Position numbers and translations under genes: made by a program
NCBI GenBank assembly: GCA_035606355.1
Contig: DATNFO010000022.1
Coordinates: forward strand, 1 to 57,811
Length of the DNA stretch: 57,811 bases
From: Sulfopaludibacter sp035606355
GTDB lineage: Bacteria > Acidobacteriota > Terriglobia > Bryobacterales > Bryobacteraceae
Direction of reading: 5' to 3'
Notes under the pieces: generated by a model
What the model was told of the DNA's origin: nothing
The model's input: only the letters and a program-made list of their open reading frames with translations
Database searches by the model: none
Part shown: piece by piece, positions 28,443 through 35,549 of the stretch
How positions within the stretch are numbered: the first letter of the stretch is position 1
Layout: each line of letters begins with the position of its first letter

Positions 28443-29990
28443 CTACCCAATCCCAAAACAGACCTTTAGCACATCTTCGAAAAACTGCTCCGCTACGCGC
28501 GAAGTTGAGGGCTCAGCTATCGAGACTAACTTCCCCGCCTCCAACTTGCGCACAAACAGCCCCTTTTCTTTGTCGATCCAAAGCTCGCGCAGCCGAATGG
28601 CCGGGTTGTCCACGGGAGCTTCTTCCCCATTCACGAACCAGTTCAGTTGGAGCGGGATGATCTCACGGTTCGCGTGATGGATGTAGTAGTCGCGGTAGAA
28701 CCGGAAAAAGAAATGCTGAGTATTTCCATCATTGTTATGGAACCGCAGGGAAAAGAACCAAGTCTGCGGAGCTCGGCCCTTATCCCGCAGCAGGATGTAC
28801 TTCGAAAAATCCGGCGCCGGATACGCCTTGAACGAGATCTCCACGCTATCGAGTTCATCAGCCAGCACCTCAGCCCTACTCTGGAACTCCAACCTGACCG
28901 TTTCAAATGATGAGAGCCAGATTCGGTATTCTCGCTCTTCTCGTCGCTGGGCGACCTCGGCTTCCTTTTGGCCGAGTTTATCGGCCCAGAGTTTCATCCG
29001 GTCGGTCTCTTCACGCACTCGTTTCATCTCGCTGAATACCTCCAGCGAGCGGTCCAGCGCTAAGCTGATCAGCGCCGAATACAAACCCACATCGGCAAAC
29101 GTCAGCGCCTCGTAGTAGCGCGGCCTGTCTTCCCGCCGGATGTTGACAACCGGATAACCAGCTCTCACTAGGACAAGGTTCAGGAGCAATCGAGCAACGC
29201 GGCCGTTGCCATCCATGAATGGATGTATGGCCGTCATCTTGTGGTGTGCGATGACCGCAAACGCAAACGTATCCAACTGCTTGGGACGGTTAATCCAAGC
29301 AACGAATTGTTGCATCAGCCCAGGAACCGCCAATGGTTCGGGCGGTTTCAGATCACTGCCGGTTATCACTACCCCAGCATGTCGATAGGCCCCAGGCTGC
29401 GTTTCGGGTTTCTGACCAACCGTCAGCCGGTGCAATTCGCGAACGTCGATTTCCCTTAAGGGCTCGTCTTGCTGCGCGCACTGCTCCAGGAATCGGAAAG
29501 CGGCAGCAAGATCTTTCACCTCGATTTGGTCGGCAATTGGCTTGTCGCCCAGTTCTACGCCCTCCAACAAGACCACCTCAGTTTCCCTGAGCGATAGACG
29601 GTTCCCTTCGATTCCGGTGCTGTGATAGATATGCTGTAACCGAAAGTACTCTCCCAACTTCCGCGCGGCCATCGGCTCGAGCGCTCCTTTGCCACGGAAG
29701 GCGGAGACCTCTTCCGCAAGCGAACTGAGTCGTGCATTCGTGTCCGGCTCAAGTTCGAGTTCAACGGTTGACTCCGGCAGGAACTCTAACACGCTCGTCG
29801 CATCCGGGGCGCGCATTGGGGGCTGCTCGGCCCCCAGTCGGAGCCGGAGTTTCTCCGCAAGTTCGACTTCAATTGGACTCGAATGGGTCAGCTTTCGAGT
29901 GACACCCATTTTTTGGAGAGTCTCCAAAAGAAAGCTGGCCTTTACTTCCAGCTCTCGCGCGAGTTCATTAACCCTAATGCGTTCTGGCAC
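28443..29990 (-). CDS. Fic family protein with IF2_N-like N-terminal domain
   Basis: Fic enzymes usually transfer AMP or another phosphate-containing group onto a target protein. The catalytic motif HPFMDGNGRVAR (256-267) is intact. An inhibitory-helix motif STGIEGN (124-130) precedes the core, as in self-inhibited class II Fic proteins. Residues 1-52 (RIRVNELARELEVKASFLLE and onward) look like the helical IF2_N domain at the start of bacterial initiation factor 2, an unusual partner. The C-terminal 200 residues are unassigned. Length 515. It is island cargo, so a toxin or phage-defence role is plausible but inferred. Confidence 0.8.
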   Translation of the reverse strand: MPERIRVNELARELEVKASFLLETLQKMGVTRKLTHSSPIEVELAEKLRLRLGAEQPPMRAPDATSVLEFLPESTVELELEPDTNARLSSLAEEVSAFRGKGALEPMAARKLGEYFRLQHIYHSTGIEGNRLSLRETEVVLLEGVELGDKPIADQIEVKDLAAAFRFLEQCAQQDEPLREIDVRELHRLTVGQKPETQPGAYRHAGVVITGSDLKPPEPLAVPGLMQQFVAWINRPKQLDTFAFAVIAHHKMTAIHPFMDGNGRVARLLLNLVLVRAGYPVVNIRREDRPRYYEALTFADVGLYSALISLALDRSLEVFSEMKRVREETDRMKLWADKLGQKEAEVAQRREEREYRIWLSSFETVRLEFQSRAEVLADELDSVEISFKAYPAPDFSKYILLRDKGRAPQTWFFSLRFHNNDGNTQHFFFRFYRDYYIHHANREIIPLQLNWFVNGEEAPVDNPAIRLRELWIDKEKGLFVRKLEAGKLVSIAEPSTSRVAEQFFEDVLKVCFGIG

Positions 29991-30025
29991 GCTTGTCCAC
30001 CTCTACTTGCATTGTTTAGCGTTGG

Positions 30026-30343
30026 TCACTGCACCGAACCTTTGATAATAGCGTCCCACGTGTCGGCCGCGCGCTGGTCATCCGCGGGGAGAGCGTGGGA
30101 GTAGACGCGGGCCGTAACGTTGGCGTCGGCGTGGCCAAGGCGGGCGGAAACTGCGGGGAGCGGGACGCCGCGCGAGAGCAGGTTGGAGGCGTGGGTGTGG
30201 CGCAAGGTGTGGAAGCTGGCGGTGGTGATGCCGGCCTTACGCATGTTGCCGCGCGCCACTCGTAGTCTGGAGGTGCATGCGTCGTAATCGATGCCGCCGA
30301 TTACGACCTCACCAAGGCGGATCTCGATCTCGTGGTCGTTCAC
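30026..30343 (-). pseudogene. Tyrosine recombinase/integrase, C-terminal fragment
   Basis: The frame contains the C-terminal catalytic part of a phage-type integrase: FHTLRHTHASNLLSRGV (the H-x-x-R pair), LGHADANVTARVY and the nucleophilic tyrosine within RVYSHAL. The N-terminal core-binding domain and first catalytic Arg are missing. Similarity begins only about 28 residues into the frame, near position 30260, so the remaining upstream sequence is foreign. It is most likely the relic of the recombinase that inserted the island at tRNA-Glu. Confidence 0.75.
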
Positions 30344-30490
30344 GACGACCAGCCGAACATTGTGGTCCGGACGAGGAGGCTGCCGTTGCGCTTCGAGGTC
30401 CCACGCGGCGGAACGGAACTGCCTCTAATGTGGACTGGCGGTCCCGCCGCGGTTGAGATCGATCTCCGAGGTGGCATTGACGAGAGTTGA
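30266..30490 (+). other. Unassigned open frame, possible gene fragment
   Basis: Right after the point where integrase similarity stops, a plus-strand frame stays open to TGA 30488-30490. Its translation looks protein-like (DLDLVVVHDDQPNIVV, then RLPLRFEVPRGGTELPLMW) and ends AVEIDLRGGIDES. It has no ATG and no recognised family. It may be the 3' end of a gene brought in by a second insertion. Confidence 0.3.
30281..30307. repeat. Perfect 10-bp inverted repeat at a homology breakpoint
   Basis: GTCGTAATCG (30281-30290) and CGATTACGAC (30298-30307) are exact reverse complements around the 7-base loop ATGCCGC. The dyad lies about 20-45 bases from where tyrosine-recombinase similarity ends. It could be a recombination site, a transposon end or a hairpin in RNA. 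Confidence 0.55.
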
Positions 30491-30532
30491 ACGCGGGGGC
30501 GTCGATTCATTGTGGTGGGGTACTATCAAGGC

Positions 30533-30727
30533 ATGTCCTGGCCTGATCGCATCGTGATCGATCCCGAGATCCTGGCGGGCAAACCGGTGATCCGGGGTAC
30601 ACGGCTGGCGGTCGAGTTCATCCTGGACCTGCTTGTGGCCGGACAATCAGAAGCCGAGATCCTGGCCAACTATCCCGGCCTGATGCACGATGATCTCCTC
30701 GCGTGCTTGGCGTGTGCTCGCCGTTGA
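30533..30727 (+). CDS. DUF433 family small protein (antitoxin-like)
   Basis: A 64-residue protein. The DUF433 signature is clear: RIVIDPEILAGKPVIRGTRL, then AEILANYPGLMHDDLLACLA. DUF433 proteins often sit next to a PIN-like toxin and are thought to act as antitoxins. The sequence stops at ACARR, slightly earlier than typical members, and no PIN-like partner follows, so it may be an orphan remnant. A GTG at 30512 is an alternative start. Confidence 0.7.
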   Translation: MSWPDRIVIDPEILAGKPVIRGTRLAVEFILDLLVAGQSEAEILANYPGLMHDDLLACLACARR

Positions 30728-30791
30728 CAGTCATCCCAGACGCACCGAGGCCGCTATTGCCCGGTGCTATCCTGGGATCAGGAAGGCGACC

Positions 30792-30998
30792 ATGGCTGAC
30801 CTGCATGAAATTCAGGCCGCGATCAATGAACTCGGACCCGCCGACCGCGAGGCTCTCCTCGCATGGTTCATCGACGCTGATCGCAGAGCCTGGGACGAAC
30901 AAATCGGCCGCGACTTCTCCGAAGGCGGCGCCGGGATGAAGTTGCTGGCAGAAATCGATGAACAGATCGACCGCGGCAATTTCCGGCGTCTGGAGTAG
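30792..30998 (+). CDS. Probable antitoxin of a type II toxin-antitoxin pair
   Basis: A 68-residue acidic protein starting MADLHEIQAAINELGPADRE. The pattern of an EIQAAI helix, a processed-turn PADREALLAWF, and a WDEQIGRDF segment followed by an acidic tail matches small addiction-module antitoxins encoded before RelE/HigB-like toxins. The toxin-like frame begins two bases after its stop. The start codon has GGAAGG about six bases upstream. Confidence 0.65.
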   Translation: MADLHEIQAAINELGPADREALLAWFIDADRRAWDEQIGRDFSEGGAGMKLLAEIDEQIDRGNFRRLE

Positions 30999-31000
30999 CC

Positions 31001-31267
31001 GTCATCCGCTCCTTCGCCCTGCCATCATTCTGGGACTGCTATCGTGATTTGCCCGAAGAGGTCCGTGCGCTCGCGGACAAGCAGTTCCGACTCTTCCGCG
31101 ACAATCCGTTTCACCCTTCCCTTGGCTTCGCCCGCAAAGGCAACATCTGGACCGCAGAGGTCGGACGGAGCCACCGGGCCATGGCGCGGCGGCGCAGCGA
31201 TGACGTGTACTGGTTCTGGATCGGCACCCACGAGGCATACTACCGCCTGCTCACGCGCTGGAGGTAG
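31001..31267 (+). pseudogene. RelE-like toxin lacking a canonical start codon
   Basis: The frame reads VIRSFALPSFWDCYRDLPEE, then ADKQFRLFRDNPFHPSLGF, VGRSHRAMARR and YWFWIGTHEAYYRLL, a RelE/ParE-fold toxin of about 88 residues directly after its antitoxin. No ATG or GTG is in frame at the expected position: the codon there is GTC (31001). CTG 31019 or TTG 31049 would drop conserved N-terminal residues. Either the start has been lost by mutation or a rare start is used. Family members act on ribosome-bound mRNA or on gyrase. Confidence 0.6.
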
Positions 31268-31401
31268 CGCCGTCGTTTTGGCGACCACGTGGAGACCACC
31301 ACGCGAATTCATATCACCCGGCGCATGATCGGCCCATACGGACTGCACGTGTTTGCATAGACTTAGACCCATCTGGACTCGGCTGAACTGGTGCCATTCA
31401 C

Positions 31402-31477
31402 GTTCAATTCCCGATAGCGCTACCAAATACCTTAGAATCAATAGCTTAAACCGTATTGCGCCAAGGCCTAAATACGG
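31402..31477. repeat. tRNA-Glu fragments (attR-like copy plus second scrap)
   Basis: 31402-31425 repeats the last 24 bases of the tRNA-Glu gene with two mismatches, including CCA. About 35 bases on, CAAGGCCTAAATACGG (31462-31477) matches the anticodon-arm/variable region of the same tRNA (28318-28333) at 15 of 16 bases. The two scraps are in inverted sequence order relative to the tRNA, which suggests more than one insertion or rearrangement. The rest of 31268-31567 holds no gene I can support. Confidence 0.65.
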
Positions 31478-31567
31478 ATCACGTTCATTAAGTGCGGGCC
31501 GCAGAGCTTCTGGCCGGTGCTCGTGAGAATGAGTTAACGCGAAATCATCTTGCATTTTTGGCAGTGG

Positions 31568-31852
31568 TCAATTCGACAAGCCGGCCGCAGCCTCAGGATC
31601 GCAGTCCATATAGAGCTTGCGATCGTCCTCGCCAGTTATCTGGAAGCCGAGCCGTTCGTAGAGTCTGCGTGCGGGATCGATTTTGACAACCTTCAGACGC
31701 ACCTTGATATGGCGTTGTGCGGCCTCTGCAATCAAATGCTGCATCTCCTGAGTGGCGATTCCTCTCCGCTGAAGCGGGCCCTCCACAAAGACCCGCGCGA
31801 CAAAAAAGCGAAATTTTAATACGCGATCATCTGCAACCAGCCGACATCGACG
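31568..31852 (-). pseudogene. GNAT acetyltransferase, 5'-truncated
   Basis: The open frame translates to LVADDRVLKFRFFVARVFVE, GPLQRRGIATQEMQHLIAEA and PARRLYERLGFQITGEDD. This contains the acetyl-CoA-binding motif (QRRGIA) and the C-terminal LYERLGF strand of N-acetyltransferases. The upstream part of the fold (about 60 residues) is missing and an in-frame stop lies at 31853-31855. It is a remnant beside the tRNA-Glu island edge. Confidence 0.65.
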
Positions 31853-31946
31853 TCATCGAGTGTGATGACACGAGAGGTGCACGGTGAACAAGCTCGGCTG
31901 ACGCTGGTCTGGGGATTGTCGACCTCCGAATGGAGGCCCAGTCAAT

Positions 31947-34730
31947 TCACTTCGCCTGGATCCTCCGTCGCCACTCGGCCAGCTTGTCAGGCTTTTCCCA
32001 CATCTGGTAAAGCTGAACAATCCGCTCTCCCGACTCAGACAACACGCCCCGGTCGTGCAAAGGGACAGTGGCTTTCCGCTGCATCAATCCCTCGTAGCCG
32101 GAGATTAAGAGCGATTCCGCGTCAGCATACTTGTTTTGCCCCTCCAGACTGCCACCGAGCATGCTCTGGCAGTTGTACCTTTCCCAGCTTTCCGGAGCGA
32201 GCTTTTCGTATTCTTTTAGCGTGTCACGGAGCGTTGACTCAGCCTCGACATATTTGTGCTCGCGAAACTGAACCCGGCCGAGGCCGTCCCGAGAACTCAG
32301 CGTTTCAAGATGGTCCTCGCCCAATACTCGACGTTGACTCTTCAGTGCGTCGGCGAACAGCGTTTCGGCCTCCGAGTATTTTCCTTCGTCAGTATAAAGA
32401 GCCGCCAATCGGTTCATTCCAGCTAATCTGTCGGGATGGTCCTGGCCGAGCACGCGACTCTGTGTTTTCACTGCCTCGACCATAAGCGGTTCTGCTTTGA
32501 AATACTCGCGTTCATAGCGGTACAGCATGGCGAGGCTAAGCATGCTGGTCAATGTGAAGGGATGTTCGCTGCCAAGCACGCGGCGCTTTGCTTCCATGGC
32601 AGTGGTTAAGAGAGGTTCGGCTTGCGCGAACCTGCCTTCCGCCCGGTACACCGCCCCGAGATTTTGCATGGAATCTAATGTGTCGGGATGCTCGTCACCC
32701 AGTACGCGGCGGCGAATCTCCAGGTTCTTGGCCCAAAGCGACTCGGCTTGTTGGTATTTCTGCTGGCGGTAGTACACAGTGCCGAGGTTGTCTATAACGA
32801 TTGACGTATCAGGGTGCTCCTGGCCTGAAATCCGCCGCCTGATCTCCAATGCCTCGCTTAGTACCGTCTCGGCCTGTGTATACTTGCCCTCGATCTGGTA
32901 CACGACCCCGAGGTTGTTCATAGCATAGAGCGTGTCAGAACTCGCCTCTCCTGATATACGCCGGCGGATTTCCAGCACCTTAGTCAATATCTGCTCGGCT
33001 TGGGCAGATTTGCCTTCGGATCGGTACAACAAGCCGAGGTTGTTCATAGCCTCCAGTGTTTCGGGATGCTCCTTACCCAACCGGCGCTGCCGGATCGTCA
33101 GTACTTTGCTCGCAAGCGGCTCGGCCTGCACATACTTGCCCTGATTCCGATAGAGCATCTCGAGGTCATTCACGATGCTCAACGTTTCGAGGTGGTCTTC
33201 GCCCAACAGCCGGCGCCGCAGATCCATGGCTCTTTCCAGTTGTTTATCTGCCTCTGGAAAGAGGCCGAGCTCAATGTAGGCATTACCGATGGTCTGCCGG
33301 ATGGAGGCTTCCACCAGGGGCTGCTTGCCGAAGCTCGATGAAATGTGGCCGGCGGCCCGGTCGAGCGCGGTTCGCACCTTTAGGTCGGGGTCGGGCTTGG
33401 CCCCGGGGCCGGCCTGAGTGCTGGCCCCGGCTTGCGCCAGCACGTCGTTTTGCAGAAAATCGTTCACAGCCCGGGCCTCTGCCTCGGCACGGCTGGCTCG
33501 CACCGCCATCCAGGTGGTTACCGCGATGCCGCCGAGCAGCACCACGAACACCGCCGCTATGCCGGCCATCAGCCCGCGGTGCCGCCGTGCGAATTTTTGT
33601 AGTTGGTAGACCGTACTCGGCGGCCGCGCCGCAATCGGTTCCTCATTCAGATAGCGCTGAATATCTGCGCCCAGATCGGCCGCGGACGCATACCGCCGCG
33701 ACTTATTTTTCTCCAGCGCTTTTCTTACGATGGTCTCGATATCTCCGCGAGAATTGCGGTTGATCGAGCTCAGCGATTCAGGTTCGTCGTCGCGGATCGT
33801 GCGAACCGCTTCGGGCAACTGGTGGCGGCTCAGTTGATATGGCAGCCGCCCGGACAGCAGTTCAAATAGAATCACTCCCAGCGAATAAACGTCGCTGCGG
33901 GCATCCACCTCAAGCGGTTGGCCGGCGACCTGCTCGGGGCTCATGTAGGCGAGTGTGCCTAGGAGCTGTCCTAACCCGGTTTGCATGGTCGGCGGCTCTA
34001 CGCTTTCGTCCGCCTCTGCCTGGGTAATGCGCGCCACTCCGAAGTCCAGAACTTTGGGCTGACCCGTTTCATCCACCAGAATGTTGCCCGGCTTCAGATC
34101 ACGGTGAATCAAACCTCGTTGATGTGCATGATGAACTGCCTCGGAGACCTTAACCGTTAGAGCCAGTCTCTGACGGGTGCTGAGCTGACGAGCTTCCGCG
34201 TACTGGCAGAGGGGCAGGCCCCGGATGAACTCCATCGCGAAGTAAGGCTCCGGGCCGAAAGCCGTGTCGGTGGTGTTGGACTCGTAGATTTGGGCGATGC
34301 CAGGGTGTTGCAAACGGCCGAGAGCTTGCGATTCCCTTTTGAACCGGCGCAATCGTTCAGGGGTGGTCTGCCCGAGCTTGATCACTTTCAGAGCAACAAT
34401 GCGGCGCGGTTGGTCCTGCTCGGCTTCATACACGGTGCCCATACCGCCTTCGCCGAGCACCCGAATGATGCGATAGTGGCCAATTACCGACGGGTGTGAA
34501 TGTTTGTCTGACTCACACGATGCGGTCAGATCCCTGGCTGCCATGTCCACTGCCGGAGCCTCCAGAAAATCCTCTGTTCCTTGTGCTTCCGCCAGCAACG
34601 ATTCGACCTCCCGCCACAAGGACTCGTCTCCGCCGCAAGCTTGCTCAAGGAAAGCTGCCCTCCGGCTCCCGTCCAACTCCATCGCTGAATGGTACAGATC
34701 CTCGATTCTGCGCCAGCGCTCAGTTTCCAC
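31947..34730 (-). CDS. Ser/Thr protein kinase with TPR repeats
   Basis: A PknB-type kinase of 927 residues. A short N-terminal helical region (ERWRRIEDLYHSAMEL) common to this group is followed by the kinase domain with GEGGMGTVYEAE, ALKVIKLG, IHRDLKPGNIL and DFGVA, then one membrane span (GIAAVFVVLLGGIAV, near residue 395). The outer half has about ten TPR units, each with a variant of LGxEHPxTL. It should phosphorylate Ser/Thr residues in response to an external or envelope cue. I chose GTG 34730 because GGGAGGA lies seven bases upstream. It overlaps the sigma factor gene by 11 bases, implying coupled translation. Confidence 0.88.
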   Translation of the reverse strand: METERWRRIEDLYHSAMELDGSRRAAFLEQACGGDESLWREVESLLAEAQGTEDFLEAPAVDMAARDLTASCESDKHSHPSVIGHYRIIRVLGEGGMGTVYEAEQDQPRRIVALKVIKLGQTTPERLRRFKRESQALGRLQHPGIAQIYESNTTDTAFGPEPYFAMEFIRGLPLCQYAEARQLSTRQRLALTVKVSEAVHHAHQRGLIHRDLKPGNILVDETGQPKVLDFGVARITQAEADESVEPPTMQTGLGQLLGTLAYMSPEQVAGQPLEVDARSDVYSLGVILFELLSGRLPYQLSRHQLPEAVRTIRDDEPESLSSINRNSRGDIETIVRKALEKNKSRRYASAADLGADIQRYLNEEPIAARPPSTVYQLQKFARRHRGLMAGIAAVFVVLLGGIAVTTWMAVRASRAEAEARAVNDFLQNDVLAQAGASTQAGPGAKPDPDLKVRTALDRAAGHISSSFGKQPLVEASIRQTIGNAYIELGLFPEADKQLERAMDLRRRLLGEDHLETLSIVNDLEMLYRNQGKYVQAEPLASKVLTIRQRRLGKEHPETLEAMNNLGLLYRSEGKSAQAEQILTKVLEIRRRISGEASSDTLYAMNNLGVVYQIEGKYTQAETVLSEALEIRRRISGQEHPDTSIVIDNLGTVYYRQQKYQQAESLWAKNLEIRRRVLGDEHPDTLDSMQNLGAVYRAEGRFAQAEPLLTTAMEAKRRVLGSEHPFTLTSMLSLAMLYRYEREYFKAEPLMVEAVKTQSRVLGQDHPDRLAGMNRLAALYTDEGKYSEAETLFADALKSQRRVLGEDHLETLSSRDGLGRVQFREHKYVEAESTLRDTLKEYEKLAPESWERYNCQSMLGGSLEGQNKYADAESLLISGYEGLMQRKATVPLHDRGVLSESGERIVQLYQMWEKPDKLAEWRRRIQAK

Positions 34731-35301
34731 GTGAGTTCCTCCCGCTGATCTCACGCTTTAGCCAACTCTTGGCAAACTTCCAGTCCCTCTGCACCGTCTC
34801 CGGCGAGACCTTCAGAATCTCGGCGGTCTCCTTCACGCTCAGCCCTCCAAAAAAGCGCATCTCGACTACCTGACCCTTACGCGGGTCGATCGCCTCCAAT
34901 GCCTTGAGCGCGTCGTCTATCGCCACCAGATCCGAGCCCGGCTCTTTTGCGGCGACAAGCGCTTCGTTGAAATCGAGCGTGCTCACGCCGCCTCCGCGTT
35001 TCTGCGCCTGGCGAGAGCGGGCCCAATCCACCAGGATGCGTCGCATCACTTGTGCGCAGACGCCGAAGAAATGGGTGCGGCCCTGCCAGCCCGCATGCGA
35101 GGAATCCACCAGCCGCAGGTACGCCTCGTTCACCAGCGCGGTGGTTTGTAGCGTGTGCCCCGGCCGTTCGTCGGACATGTAGCGCTTTGCAAGGCGGTGC
35201 AACTCGTCGTAGACCAGCGGCGCAAGCTTCTCAATGGCGCTTTGGTCGCCTTGACTCCAGGACTGCAACAGTTCCGTGATCTGCTCCGGCGGCGGCTGCA
35301 T
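34720..35301 (-). CDS. ECF sigma factor (TIGR02999-like)
   Basis: An extracytoplasmic-function sigma factor of about 193 residues that would direct RNA polymerase to a specific promoter set. Region 2 contains LAKRYMSDERPGHTLQTTAL and HFFGVCAQVMRRILVDWAR. Region 4 contains VVEMRFFGGLSVKETAEIL followed by the recognition helix VSPETVQRDWKFAKSWL. This subfamily is commonly encoded beside Ser/Thr kinases and lacks a separate anti-sigma gene. The kinase overlapping its 3' end is the likely regulator. A GTG at 35331 could add ten residues. Confidence 0.88.
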   Translation of the reverse strand: MQPPPEQITELLQSWSQGDQSAIEKLAPLVYDELHRLAKRYMSDERPGHTLQTTALVNEAYLRLVDSSHAGWQGRTHFFGVCAQVMRRILVDWARSRQAQKRGGGVSTLDFNEALVAAKEPGSDLVAIDDALKALEAIDPRKGQVVEMRFFGGLSVKETAEILKVSPETVQRDWKFAKSWLKREISGRNSRGN

Positions 35302-35404
35302 TGGGGCGGGGCCTTTAAAAAAGGCTAACACTTTTGGGACGTGTGTTCTAAAGTGGGTCGCTCGCGGAACCTTTGCTTCTGGAAGCTCCCGCCGATCAGA
35401 ATTT

Positions 35405-35493
35405 CTTCAGGCCCATGACAGTTTTCAGCCGCAGTTTCCGCTGTTTGACTAATGAGGGAGACTGGGCTCCGCAACGCGATTCTGGGCCTGAAG
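35405..35493. promoter_or_regulatory. Divergent promoter interval with 11-bp inverted repeat
   Basis: CTTCAGGCCCA (35405-35415) is exactly complementary to TGGGCCTGAAG (35483-35493), 67 bases apart, in the 218-base gap between the sigma-kinase operon and the large secreted protein gene. It could be a looped operator or a structured leader. No gene is seen in the gap. Confidence 0.35.
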
Positions 35494-35549
35494 GCGCTAC
35501 CGCGCGTCCAGAACATCGCCGCGGGTGAGCTTCCGGTAAGGATGTGTGA

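Larger units (their letters stand above)
28334..31425. mobile_element. Decayed genomic island integrated at tRNA-Glu
   Basis: The 3' end of the tRNA (28334-28357) and 31402-31425 match at 22 of 24 bases and are in the same orientation, as expected for attL and attR of a tyrosine-recombinase element. The enclosed 3.1 kb carries a Fic gene, a C-terminal tyrosine-recombinase fragment, a DUF433 protein and an antitoxin/toxin pair, all typical cargo. The recombinase is truncated and the repeats have diverged, so the element is probably immobile. Confidence 0.75.
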
